Positions 6,227 to 14,736 of a stretch of DNA of 56,230 nt are shown here, in pieces. The first letter of the stretch is position 1. Each line of letters starts with the position of its first letter. This stretch comes from Bacteroidales bacterium (GTDB lineage Bacteria > Bacteroidota > Bacteroidia > Bacteroidales > GWA2-32-17). The DNA lies in assembly GCA_013314715.1 (NCBI GenBank), contig JABUFC010000020.1, positions 1 through 56,230 of the forward strand, in the 5' to 3' direction. The notes below the pieces were generated by a model. That model did not search any database and had not been told where the DNA came from. It worked only from the letters and a program-made list of their open reading frames with translations. The translations under genes and the position numbers were made by a program.

Positions 6227-8876
6227 CGATAAAGATAAAATACGCGAAGAAATATATCTGGGTGCATTGCTGCACGATATAGGGAAGTTTTATCAAAGAG
6301 CAAGTGGAGATTTTGACTCAAATGATAGTAATTTATCAGAAGATACAAAAAAACTCGCCAATTATATCTGTCCAATCAATCAAAATGGATACTACGGTTA
6401 TCAGCATGTATTGTGGACAGCTCAATTTTTTAAGAATAATAAAGAAAATTTCAATAAAATTCTAAATACTTCAGAAAATAAAATAGATAATTTTATTAAT
6501 TTTTCAATTTATCATCATAAACCTGCTTCGCTTAATCAAGCAATAGTTCAACTTGCCGATTGGTGGGCTAGTGGAATAGACAGAAGTCAGTCTGAAGAAT
6601 ATTCAAACCACTTTATTAACTGGGGAAAAGAAAAATACAAAAAAGTACCCTTATCGGCCATTTTTCAAAATTTGTATGTAAATAACAAAAGACCCAATAG
6701 GGAAAATGAATGGTATTTTAATTTAAAAACGTTAGAAATTAACAAAGAAACTATATTTCCTAATGCATTAAAAGAAAATCAACTAACCTCTCATCAAGAA
6801 AAATATAATACTATATGGAAACAATTTAATACCGAATTTCAAAATTTACCCACAGGAAATTTTAAAGTTTTTATTGAAAGTTTATATTTTCTATTAAAAA
6901 AATATACCTGGTGTATTCCTGCTTCCACAAAAGATTATCCTGATTCAAGTTTATTTGAACATTCTAAAATGGTAGCAGCTTTTGCAGACTGTTTATTTAG
7001 ATTCTACGTAGAAAACTCAGATGCATTTAATTATGATAATTCTAGATTCAGAATTAAATTAAAAAATGAAAAAGAACATAAATATTATCCTGTTATTTTA
7101 CTATGTGTTGATTTATCAGGCATTCAAAATTTTATATATAATATCTCGAGTAAAAGAGCTGCAAAAAGTTTAAGAGGTCGGTCTTTTTATTTGCAAATAT
7201 TAGTAGAAACTATTACCAATCAATTACTTGAAAAAACAGATACATTCCGTTCTAATGTTATTTATTCCAGTGGTGGGAAAATGTTTATGCTTCTTCCCAA
7301 TACTCAAAATATTCGTGAAACTATATCAAATTACAGAGAAAATTTAGAAAATTGGATATGGAAAGAATTTAATGGTGATATTTATATAAGTTTAGATTAT
7401 GTAGCTTTTGCTTATGATATGGATCACCGAGATGAAAAAGGCCAGAATTTGCTAATTGAAGGAAAGAATAATTATTATTACTTAGGAGATTTATGGAAGG
7501 AAGTTGTAGATAAAACTGCAAAATGCAAAAACAGGAAATTTAAATCTATAATAAAAAATGACACAAGTTTTTTTGATCCTTTTGGTCAAGGAGGTGATAT
7601 AGATATTTGTGCTATTACTGGTATTGAATCGAATAACTTAAAAAATCTTGAAAAAAATAATTACGAAGAAGAGATAAAAATATTACCTATTGTAAAAACG
7701 CAAATTGAAATAGGAGAAAATTTAGTTAACCATAAATACCTTCTTTACAGCAAGCAAAAACAACCTGATAATATTTTTAAATCAAGTAAGTATTCTTTTG
7801 AAATATTTAATTCTTATTGGTATATATTTGATAATAATGGATATAACAACGTTACATCTATTGATGATGGAATAATATACTACGAAAATAATTTTGATTT
7901 TTTATCTAATACAAAGGGCGAAAAAAGTTCAAACGCATATAGGTTTTATGGAGGAAACCGTGTTCCTGAGATAAATGAAAGAATGAAAACATTCGAAGAA
8001 CTTGTTGATAAAGAAGCTGCTTTTAAGCGTCTTGCTATTTTGCGAATGGATGTGGATAACTTAAGTCAGATATTTATAAATGGTTTCAAACAAAAAGACG
8101 ATAAGGGAAATATCATTAAAGATGGAAGTAATTTTTCAAGATTATCAACTTTATCATTTCAATTAGATTTATTTTTTAGTGGCTACATCAATAAGATACA
8201 TGAAAATTATAGAGATAAAATAATAATTGTTTATTCAGGCGGAGACGATTTATTTGCTGTAGGCGATTGGCAAGCTATTATCAATTTTGCTGAGGATGTT
8301 CGCAACGAATTCAGAAACTATGTATGCAATCGTGAAGATATTTCGCTATCGGGTGGGATTGTGCTAGTCGATAAAAAATTTCCCATCAGCAAAGCAGCTG
8401 AATGGGCTGATGAAGCTGAAAAAAAGGCTAAAAAATTTGGAGAAATAAAAAAATATGATGAAGCTAATTGTAAAGTATATGAAGAAGTAGAAGCTATAAA
8501 AAATGCTGTAAATTTATTTGGTGAAAATATAAACTGGCATAAAGAATTTGATGGAGTTAAAGCGATGAAGGATTTTTTGTATGATACTTTAAAAAATCAG
8601 AAACTATCTAAAGGATTATTGCAAAAAATATTCATATTCAGAAACATGAAGAAGTCAAATAATCTTGGATGGCATTGGGTATCGGCATATACTTTTGCGC
8701 GTCATAAAAATGAAAAAAATAAAGATTGTATTGAAAAACTCAAAAATTATTTTATTACAGGTGCAATAAATCTGAATAATAAAGATTATAAGTTTGGAGA
8801 TAGGGCTATAGATATACTTGCAATTGCAGCCCGCTGGGCCGAATTGAAACTTAGAAGTGAAAAAAATGCTGAATAA
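6219..8876 (+). CDS. cas10: Cas10/Csm1, large subunit and cyclic oligoadenylate synthase
   Basis: This is the signature subunit of type III complexes. Near the N-terminus GALLHDIGKFY gives the HD nuclease motif (H19-D20), the site of single-stranded DNA cleavage in the family. The first Palm domain begins around VDLSGIQNFIY. The second Palm domain carries the GGDD motif (residues 674-677, SGGDDLFAVGDW) that converts ATP to cyclic oligoadenylate when target RNA binds. Both sites look intact, so DNA cleavage and signalling are both expected, which fits the three CARF effectors downstream. The 885-residue length is at the long end for Csm1. It overlaps cas6 upstream and the Fic gene downstream. 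Confidence 0.96.
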   Translation: MNNDKDKIREEIYLGALLHDIGKFYQRASGDFDSNDSNLSEDTKKLANYICPINQNGYYGYQHVLWTAQFFKNNKENFNKILNTSENKIDNFINFSIYHHKPASLNQAIVQLADWWASGIDRSQSEEYSNHFINWGKEKYKKVPLSAIFQNLYVNNKRPNRENEWYFNLKTLEINKETIFPNALKENQLTSHQEKYNTIWKQFNTEFQNLPTGNFKVFIESLYFLLKKYTWCIPASTKDYPDSSLFEHSKMVAAFADCLFRFYVENSDAFNYDNSRFRIKLKNEKEHKYYPVILLCVDLSGIQNFIYNISSKRAAKSLRGRSFYLQILVETITNQLLEKTDTFRSNVIYSSGGKMFMLLPNTQNIRETISNYRENLENWIWKEFNGDIYISLDYVAFAYDMDHRDEKGQNLLIEGKNNYYYLGDLWKEVVDKTAKCKNRKFKSIIKNDTSFFDPFGQGGDIDICAITGIESNNLKNLEKNNYEEEIKILPIVKTQIEIGENLVNHKYLLYSKQKQPDNIFKSSKYSFEIFNSYWYIFDNNGYNNVTSIDDGIIYYENNFDFLSNTKGEKSSNAYRFYGGNRVPEINERMKTFEELVDKEAAFKRLAILRMDVDNLSQIFINGFKQKDDKGNIIKDGSNFSRLSTLSFQLDLFFSGYINKIHENYRDKIIIVYSGGDDLFAVGDWQAIINFAEDVRNEFRNYVCNREDISLSGGIVLVDKKFPISKAAEWADEAEKKAKKFGEIKKYDEANCKVYEEVEAIKNAVNLFGENINWHKEFDGVKAMKDFLYDTLKNQKLSKGLLQKIFIFRNMKKSNNLGWHWVSAYTFARHKNEKNKDCIEKLKNYFITGAINLNNKDYKFGDRAIDILAIAARWAELKLRSEKNAE

Positions 8877-9603
8877 TCTATCAAAAATATTAACCGAGAT
8901 AGATAAAATACAACAGCAAATTGCTGGCATAAAGCCGCTTTCGCAAACCCAAATAAAAGATTTGCGTAATTATTATAAAATTGGTATAACCTATAGTTCC
9001 AATGCAATAGAAGGTAATACCTTGAACGAAAGCGAAACCAAAATTGTAATCGAAGAAGGTATCACAGTTTCCGGAAAACCACTCAAACATCATCTCGAAG
9101 CGGTTGGTCATGCCGCTGCATACGATTATATATATTCTTTTCTTAAACAAAGAGAACTCACTGAAAACAATATTAAAAAACTACACAAAATCTTTTACCA
9201 AAAAATAGATGAAAAAAATGCCGGTAAGTACCGTAAAATACAGGTTTATATTACAGGTTCCGAACACATACCCCCAAAACCTAAAGAAGTGCACGAACTT
9301 ATGGCCAATTTGATTAAATGGTATAATTCATCCAACGAACATCCTGTAGTAACAGCAGCACTTTTACACCAAAAATTAGTAATAATTCATCCTTTTGTTG
9401 ATGGAAATGGTCGTGTTGCAAGGTTATTAATGAACCTGCATTTAATTAAAAACCAGTTACCTGTTACCATAATACCGCCCGTATATCGTTCTGAATACAT
9501 AGCTTTGCTCGAAAAATCGCATCATGACGTTGAACCCTTTATGGAGTTTATTGCCAATTGCGTTAAGCAGGCACAACTGGAATATTTAAGACTGATAATG
9601 TAA
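8866..9603 (+). CDS. Fic-family AMP-transferase (class II, self-inhibited), inside the csm operon
   Basis: Fic enzymes usually move AMP from ATP onto a Ser, Thr or Tyr of a target protein. The 245-residue protein has the complete catalytic motif HPFVDGNGRVAR (175-186), including the catalytic His and the phosphate-binding GNGR. Near the N-terminus SNAIEG (45-50) matches the inhibitory-helix motif (S/T)xxxE(G/N), whose Glu blocks the ATP site; class II Fic proteins carry it in the same chain. The ATG at 8866 overlaps the cas10 stop by 11 nt; a GTG nine bases earlier is also possible. It lies between cas10 and csm2, so it should be made with the complex. Its target is unknown; a Csm protein, a host enzyme or a phage protein are all possible. 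Confidence 0.93.
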   Translation: MLNNLSKILTEIDKIQQQIAGIKPLSQTQIKDLRNYYKIGITYSSNAIEGNTLNESETKIVIEEGITVSGKPLKHHLEAVGHAAAYDYIYSFLKQRELTENNIKKLHKIFYQKIDEKNAGKYRKIQVYITGSEHIPPKPKEVHELMANLIKWYNSSNEHPVVTAALLHQKLVIIHPFVDGNGRVARLLMNLHLIKNQLPVTIIPPVYRSEYIALLEKSHHDVEPFMEFIANCVKQAQLEYLRLIM

Positions 9604-9623
9604 AACCTTTAAAAAAATAAATT

Positions 9624-10109
9624 ATGAATTATTCTCAACATCAAAATCAGGCAAATCCCAACAATCAAGCAGAGAATCAAGATAAAATAAAAAGTTGGGA
9701 GGAAATTAAAAATGGATGGCAAAACGATTGGATAACATCCTCTTATGGAATTACAAAAGAAGCCATTAAATGGGCTGAAGATTTTGGAAAATACTTAGCA
9801 GTAGATAAAAATAAAATAAAAAAATTAACAACATCTCAGTTGAGAAAGTTCTTTAGTCATTTAAAACGTATGCAGGCTATTGGTTTTGATGAAAACAACA
9901 AAACGGACTTGTATATGCTAAAAGCACAGCTTGCTTATGCCAATGGAAGAGATAAAAAAGAGGGAGGACAAAACAAAACAAAAATTTGCCATTTTGCAGA
10001 GATGTTGTTTGAGGCGATTGACCAAGTTCAAACAAAAGAACACTTCAAAAACTTTGCAAATATAGTAGAAGCCATTGTTGCTTTTCATAAAGCAGCAGGA
10101 GGCGAATAA
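9624..10109 (+). CDS. csm2: Csm2, small helical subunit of the Csm complex
   Basis: Csm2 lines the inner filament of the type III-A complex and helps hold crRNA and target RNA. The 161-residue, mostly helical, charged protein has the family's features: TTSQLRKFFSHLKRMQ in the middle and a C-terminal VEAIVAFHKAAGG. The first ~25 residues are Asn/Gln-rich and look disordered. It follows the Fic gene by 20 nt. Together with csm5 it marks the system as III-A rather than III-B. Confidence 0.9.
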   Translation: MNYSQHQNQANPNNQAENQDKIKSWEEIKNGWQNDWITSSYGITKEAIKWAEDFGKYLAVDKNKIKKLTTSQLRKFFSHLKRMQAIGFDENNKTDLYMLKAQLAYANGRDKKEGGQNKTKICHFAEMLFEAIDQVQTKEHFKNFANIVEAIVAFHKAAGGE

Positions 10110-10156
10110 TCTAAATTTTTTAAAATGTAATTTGTATAACATAAAAATTAAAAACT

Positions 10157-10852
10157 ATGAAACAACTGGAAAAGAAAATTTTTATATCAGCAACATTAAA
10201 TCTATTAACAGGCCTTCATATCGGCGATAACAAAGAAAGCATCGAAATCGGCGGGGTAGATAATCCAGTAGTCAGAAGAAAAGATAATAATGAACCATAC
10301 ATACCAGGTAGCTCGCTGAAAGGCAAAATGAGATGCTTGTTAGACCAAATTTATGGAGTAAATCCTGATGGCAAATGTAAATCTGAAAACTATACCAATG
10401 ATGCAAAAATTATTGCTGATTTATTCGGAGCATCGGGTGATAATGGTAATCCATCTCGTTTAATTGTCAGAGATGCTTATTTAACGGAAGAATGGGCAGA
10501 AAAACTAAAAAATAGTGAATTTACAGACATGCCTTATACCGAAATAAAATTTGAAAATGTTATCAATCGGGTTAAAGGAACCGCCGAACATCCACGACAA
10601 ATAGAAAGAGTACCGGCTGGTGCTGAATTTGAAGTAAACTTTATTATTAACATTTTCAAAGATGATAAAGAAAGCGATTTGTTGGATTTGTTTTATAAAG
10701 GGATACAATTACTTCAAGATGATTACTTAGGCGGCAGCGGTTCAAGAGGGTATGGCCAAGTACAAATTGAAATAAAAGAAAGAAAAGAAAAACTTTATAA
10801 AGTGCAAGTGAATGGTCAAATAGAAATTGAAGAAAAAATTATAAATAACTAA
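10157..10852 (+). CDS. csm3: Csm3, backbone RAMP subunit with target-RNA cleavage activity
   Basis: Csm3 polymerises along the crRNA and cuts bound target RNA every six nucleotides. The 231-residue protein shows the RAMP fold: an N-terminal GLHIGD strand, the catalytic Asp in IGGVDNPVVRR (D35), the conserved YIPGSSLKGKMR glycine/lysine loop, and a C-terminal GGSGSRGYGQV loop. The catalytic Asp is present, so target RNA cleavage, and with it shut-off of Cas10 activity, is expected. Spacing is 47 nt after csm2 and 19 nt before csm4. Confidence 0.95.
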   Translation: MKQLEKKIFISATLNLLTGLHIGDNKESIEIGGVDNPVVRRKDNNEPYIPGSSLKGKMRCLLDQIYGVNPDGKCKSENYTNDAKIIADLFGASGDNGNPSRLIVRDAYLTEEWAEKLKNSEFTDMPYTEIKFENVINRVKGTAEHPRQIERVPAGAEFEVNFIINIFKDDKESDLLDLFYKGIQLLQDDYLGGSGSRGYGQVQIEIKERKEKLYKVQVNGQIEIEEKIINN

Positions 10853-10871
10853 TTGGATTAATTCTTTAACT

Positions 10872-11867
10872 ATGTCATTTGTTCTGTTTAGGTTAAAATT
10901 TTCTACTCCACTTCATATCAGTAATGTAAGGAGTGACTATGCACAAAGCGAAACTATTATCCATAGCGATACGTTGTATTCTGCTTTTTTTGAAGCATGG
11001 ATTAAACATGGACTAACCCAACAAATCGAAAAACAAATCAATCAATTACAATTTACCCTTTCAAGTTTATTCCCTTTTACTATGGATAATAAAACTAAGG
11101 AATATGTTTACTTTTTTCCTAAGCCATTAAATCTGAGCTATGCAAAAGTTAGCGAAAAAAAACATAAAGACATTAAAAAAATTCAATATGTTGATAAAAA
11201 TTTTTTAGAAAAATATAGAAATGGATACAGAGAACTGATTGATGAAGATTATAACTTAGTAAAAGGAAAATATCTTACTGAGGGATGTATAGATACAAAC
11301 TTTATATCATCAGAGGTTTTTCCGCGTGTAACTATTCCACGACAGGGAGGAGATGCTACACCCTACTATATTGAACGAATTTTCTTTAAAGAAAACTCTG
11401 GTTTGTTTTTTATTGCACAGTTTGATAATGATGAGATAAAAAATCATGTCATTTCAGCACTCCATTATTTATGCGATGAAGGTATCGGGACAGACCGTCA
11501 TGTGGGTAACGGTTTCTTTCAATTTGAAGAAGATACCATAGATTTTGAAACCATCCCTTCTGATTATGCCTTCAATCTTTCTCTTTATTGCCCATCAGCA
11601 GAACGTGTTAAAGAAATCATGAATGATGACCATATTGCTTACGACATCATTACACGAGGAGGCTGGATAACAACCCCTGGTTACAATACCCTAAGAAAAA
11701 AATATATACGAATGTTCAAAGAAGCAAGTATTCTAAAAATCAACTATACAACAGATGGTCGTATTGTTGATATAACCCCCGACAAAACTACGCTTCCTGA
11801 AACTGCCCAAAATATACATCCAGTGTATAGAGTTGGTAAATCATTATTTCTAACTGTTAAGGTTTAA
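10872..11867 (+). CDS. csm4: Csm4, RAMP subunit binding the crRNA 5' handle
   Basis: Csm4 pairs with Cas10 at the base of the complex and holds the 5' handle. The 331-residue protein begins with a RAMP strand (FVLFRLKFSTPLHIS), has SETIIHSDTLYSAFFEAW, which is typical of Csm4/Cmr3-type proteins, and a glycine-rich GIGTDRHVGNGFFQFE loop. The C-terminal HPVYRVGKSLFL resembles the second RAMP domain. It sits in the usual place between csm3 and csm5, with a 10-nt gap to csm5. Confidence 0.92.
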   Translation: MSFVLFRLKFSTPLHISNVRSDYAQSETIIHSDTLYSAFFEAWIKHGLTQQIEKQINQLQFTLSSLFPFTMDNKTKEYVYFFPKPLNLSYAKVSEKKHKDIKKIQYVDKNFLEKYRNGYRELIDEDYNLVKGKYLTEGCIDTNFISSEVFPRVTIPRQGGDATPYYIERIFFKENSGLFFIAQFDNDEIKNHVISALHYLCDEGIGTDRHVGNGFFQFEEDTIDFETIPSDYAFNLSLYCPSAERVKEIMNDDHIAYDIITRGGWITTPGYNTLRKKYIRMFKEASILKINYTTDGRIVDITPDKTTLPETAQNIHPVYRVGKSLFLTVKV

Positions 11868-11877
11868 ATTTGAATCT

Positions 11878-13452
11878 ATGAGTGAATTAAATTATAATTA
11901 CAAACTAAAACTAAAGGTTTTAACCCCTTTGCATATTGGGGCAGGCAAAGAAAAAGATTGGATAAAAGGGATTGATTATATAATTCATAATGGTTATTTG
12001 TATATTCTTAACCAAAAAAAGTTATTTGAATACCTAAATAACAAACAACTTCTTGAAAAATACATAAACTTAATTTCAAAAAATCATTATTCAGAAATCG
12101 AAAAATTTTTTAGAGAAAATTTAAAAGAAGATATTAAATCTATCTCACAATCAACCTATGAAAATATTAATAATATCAATACCGAAATTAAATATTTTAT
12201 TCGTGATGGAATGGGAAAAGCATATATTCCAGGAAGTTCGATAAAAGGGGCGATTAGAAGTGTGTTATTTAGTTATATACTCAAAAATCATAACAAGGAG
12301 ATAACCTCAATAACTAAATACGATAGAAGGACAAATTCAGAAGTACCAATAGAAAAAAGGGAATATATTGAATATGCATTAGGTAATTATGATAAAAGTA
12401 TAATGCGATTCATCAAACCTAACGATATCTATGGATTAGATGATTATTTATCCATATACAACGTTAATTTATACAATGTAAAACATCCTCAAAATAACTC
12501 AAAATCTGAGACCAAAAATATTGTTACTATCGAATGTTTGTACCCATTTGAAAATATTCCCTCTTTCGACTTTCAACTCAACATTGCAGAGCCCTTTATA
12601 AATGTAATCAATAATAAATATAACCGACAATATAACCTGCCAAAATACAAAAATGATGTTTTTAAAAATAGAGAAAAAGAAACCATTCATCACTTATTCA
12701 AAATCATCAACGAATATACCTATCAACATATAGAAAAAGAAATAAAGTTCTTTGAAAAGTACACTCACACCAGCAATATAGAAGAAAACATTATTAAAAA
12801 ATTGAAAGAAATTCAAGATAAAACTAAAGACCACAAAAAAAGTTGTGTTCTTAGAATGAGCTATGGCTCAGGATTTCATGGAATAACCGGTGATTGGTTA
12901 TTTGATGACCATTCAATAGATACTATTAAATTGGAAAAAAATAAAACAGATGAAGATTATAAATCTGTAGCATACTTAAATAAAAGAAAAACTGCTAAAT
13001 CCCGCCGAATTATTGACGACACCTATCCATTAGGATTTATAGAACTTATATTGTTAGATGATAGACCCGACAACCTTTCGCCTTTTTCTGCTGAAAAAGT
13101 ATCTGATAGTAAAGTTAAGAGTAATATACCTAAAGTAGAAATATCAAAAACTAACGAAATAAATAAAACAAATCAAAATATAATTGAGCACACACAACCA
13201 AGGCAATCCTTTAAAACCATTACCCGTTTAAATGAAATTGCAAAAGGAAAATATGTTGTAGCTGAAATTTCACAATTAGGAAAACCATCGCATAAAGTTA
13301 AAATTGTATTAGAAAATAAGATTTTTGAAACAATTATATCAAATGTTAAAAATGCTAATTTAAAGATAGGTGATAAAGTTATTGCTGAGATAAAAGATAA
13401 TAAGGGAAGCGAAAAAATTAATATGGTAGCCTTTGTATCTCATTTTAAATAA
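11878..13452 (+). CDS. csm5: Csm5, capping RAMP subunit with an extra C-terminal domain
   Basis: Csm5 caps the 3' end of the complex and takes part in crRNA trimming. Family signs are KLKVLTPLHIGAG at the N-terminus, AYIPGSSIKGAIRSVL near residue 115-130, and a conserved LRMSYGSGFHGITGDW loop around residue 325. At 524 residues it is longer than most Csm5 proteins. The final ~85 residues (about 440-524) follow a low-complexity linker and form a small beta-rich segment, with VVAEISQLGKPSHKV and IGDKVIAEI, that looks like an OB-fold or TRAM-like nucleic-acid-binding unit; that identification is tentative. It is the last gene of the csm unit before a 93-nt gap. Confidence 0.92.
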   Translation: MSELNYNYKLKLKVLTPLHIGAGKEKDWIKGIDYIIHNGYLYILNQKKLFEYLNNKQLLEKYINLISKNHYSEIEKFFRENLKEDIKSISQSTYENINNINTEIKYFIRDGMGKAYIPGSSIKGAIRSVLFSYILKNHNKEITSITKYDRRTNSEVPIEKREYIEYALGNYDKSIMRFIKPNDIYGLDDYLSIYNVNLYNVKHPQNNSKSETKNIVTIECLYPFENIPSFDFQLNIAEPFINVINNKYNRQYNLPKYKNDVFKNREKETIHHLFKIINEYTYQHIEKEIKFFEKYTHTSNIEENIIKKLKEIQDKTKDHKKSCVLRMSYGSGFHGITGDWLFDDHSIDTIKLEKNKTDEDYKSVAYLNKRKTAKSRRIIDDTYPLGFIELILLDDRPDNLSPFSAEKVSDSKVKSNIPKVEISKTNEINKTNQNIIEHTQPRQSFKTITRLNEIAKGKYVVAEISQLGKPSHKVKIVLENKIFETIISNVKNANLKIGDKVIAEIKDNKGSEKINMVAFVSHFK

Positions 13453-13490
13453 AATTTTCACTCTAAGGAAAAGTATAATAAATTATGTCA

Positions 13491-13526
13491 AAAGTTTTCA
13501 TTTTATTGAAAACTTTATTATATTTG
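13491..13526 (+). promoter_or_regulatory. Inverted repeat and promoter before the effector operon
   Basis: A perfect 10-bp inverted repeat (AAAGTTTTCA at 13491-13500 and TGAAAACTTT at 13507-13516, 6-nt loop) is followed at once by TATATTTG (13519-13526), a -7 element of the Bacteroidetes pattern, 19 nt before the AAA gene ATG. The arrangement fits an operator over the -33 region of a separate effector promoter. It is AT-only enough to be a poor terminator for csm5, though that cannot be excluded. Confidence 0.5.
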
Positions 13527-13545
13527 CATAAATATTATCACTATA

Positions 13546-14736
13546 ATGAAAATAATCAAACGCCCAAGATATCTCGAAAAAATTAAACCGCACATTGGTA
13601 AAAATATCATTAAAGTTTTAGTGGGTGCACGACGAACGGGTAAAACTTATCTCCTATTTCAAATTATCGAAGAAATTAAAAAAATAGATTCACAAGCCAA
13701 TATCATTTACATCAATAAAGAACAATACGAATTTCGATTCATTGATAACGATGAAAATCTATACAGTTACGTCGTAAGTAAGTCAAAAACTAATAAAAAA
13801 AACTATGTTTTTATTGATGAAGTACAGGAAATAAAGTATTTTGAAAAGGCTTTAAGAGCATTACTTGTGGATGATTTTGATATTTACTGCACCGGCAGTA
13901 ATGCTCATATGTTATCTTCTGATATTGCAACCTACTTAAGCGGTAGATATATCGAAATACCTGTGTATAGTTTATCATACAAAGAATTTTTAAAATTTCA
14001 TAATCTTAAAAACACAAAAAATTCTCTGACAAAATATATCAAATATGGAGGGTTACCTTATCTTATAAACCTTGAATTAAACGACGAAATTGTATATGAT
14101 TATCTTTCAAATATATACAATACAATTATTTTAAAAGATGTAGTTACACGATACAATATTCGCGACATAGATTTTTTACAAAGATTAATAGAATATACAT
14201 CCGATAATCTTGGAAGTTACATATCAAGCAAAAAAATTACCGATTATCTAAAATCACAGAAAGTTAGTTTATCTGTCAATACCGTAATGAATTACTTACA
14301 ATATCTGCAAAATGCCTTCTTTATTGATAAAGTTAGACGATATGATATAACAGGGAAACGAATTTTTGAAATAAACGAAAAATATTATTTTCGAGATTTA
14401 GGATTAAAGCATTCTGTAGTGCCTTATAAACCCAATGATATAGCTAAAATATTAGAAAATTTAATTTACAATCAACTAATTTTTAACGGATATACCGTTT
14501 ATACCGGCAAACTATATGACCTCGAAATAGATTTTGTGGCCATACGAGGTAATGAAAAAATATACATACAAAGCACCTACTTATTATCAGACGATAAAAC
14601 TGTGGAAAGAGAATTTGGTAATTTACTTAAAATAAAAGATAATTATCCCAAATTAGTGATTTCAGCGGATGATTTTACAATATCAAATTATGAGGGGGTT
14701 GAACACTTAAATATTTTAAATTTTCTTAATAAATGA
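13546..14736 (+). CDS. AAA-type ATPase with C-terminal DUF4143 nuclease-like domain
   Basis: The 396-residue protein has a Walker A motif GARRTGKT (27-34) and a Walker B motif YVFIDEVQEI, followed by a sensor segment DIYCTGSNAHML, a winged-helix-like middle, and a C-terminal DUF4143-type domain (NLIYNQLIFNGYTVYTGK through EIDFVAIRG and IYIQ). The last part resembles a PD-(D/E)XK fold, with Gln where an active enzyme usually has Lys. This family is widespread and poorly understood. Its ATG follows a dedicated promoter and its stop overlaps the next gene by ATGA, so it is the first gene of the effector unit and not a chance neighbour. Its role in the CRISPR response is unknown. Confidence 0.85.
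   Translation: MKIIKRPRYLEKIKPHIGKNIIKVLVGARRTGKTYLLFQIIEEIKKIDSQANIIYINKEQYEFRFIDNDENLYSYVVSKSKTNKKNYVFIDEVQEIKYFEKALRALLVDDFDIYCTGSNAHMLSSDIATYLSGRYIEIPVYSLSYKEFLKFHNLKNTKNSLTKYIKYGGLPYLINLELNDEIVYDYLSNIYNTIILKDVVTRYNIRDIDFLQRLIEYTSDNLGSYISSKKITDYLKSQKVSLSVNTVMNYLQYLQNAFFIDKVRRYDITGKRIFEINEKYYFRDLGLKHSVVPYKPNDIAKILENLIYNQLIFNGYTVYTGKLYDLEIDFVAIRGNEKIYIQSTYLLSDDKTVEREFGNLLKIKDNYPKLVISADDFTISNYEGVEHLNILNFLNK

Noticed and set aside
8786-9150. Minus-strand frames across cas10 and the Fic gene
   Set aside because: They are shadows of well-supported genes on the other strand and show no family motifs.
5543-13452. Type III-B (Cmr) or III-D assignment
   Set aside because: Csm2-like and Csm5-like genes and their order match III-A, and no Cmr1, Cmr4 or Cmr6-like gene is present.
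13491-13516. The inverted repeat as a strong terminator for csm5
   Set aside because: The stem is nearly all A and T, with no T run after it, so it is a poor intrinsic terminator; an operator role is more likely.
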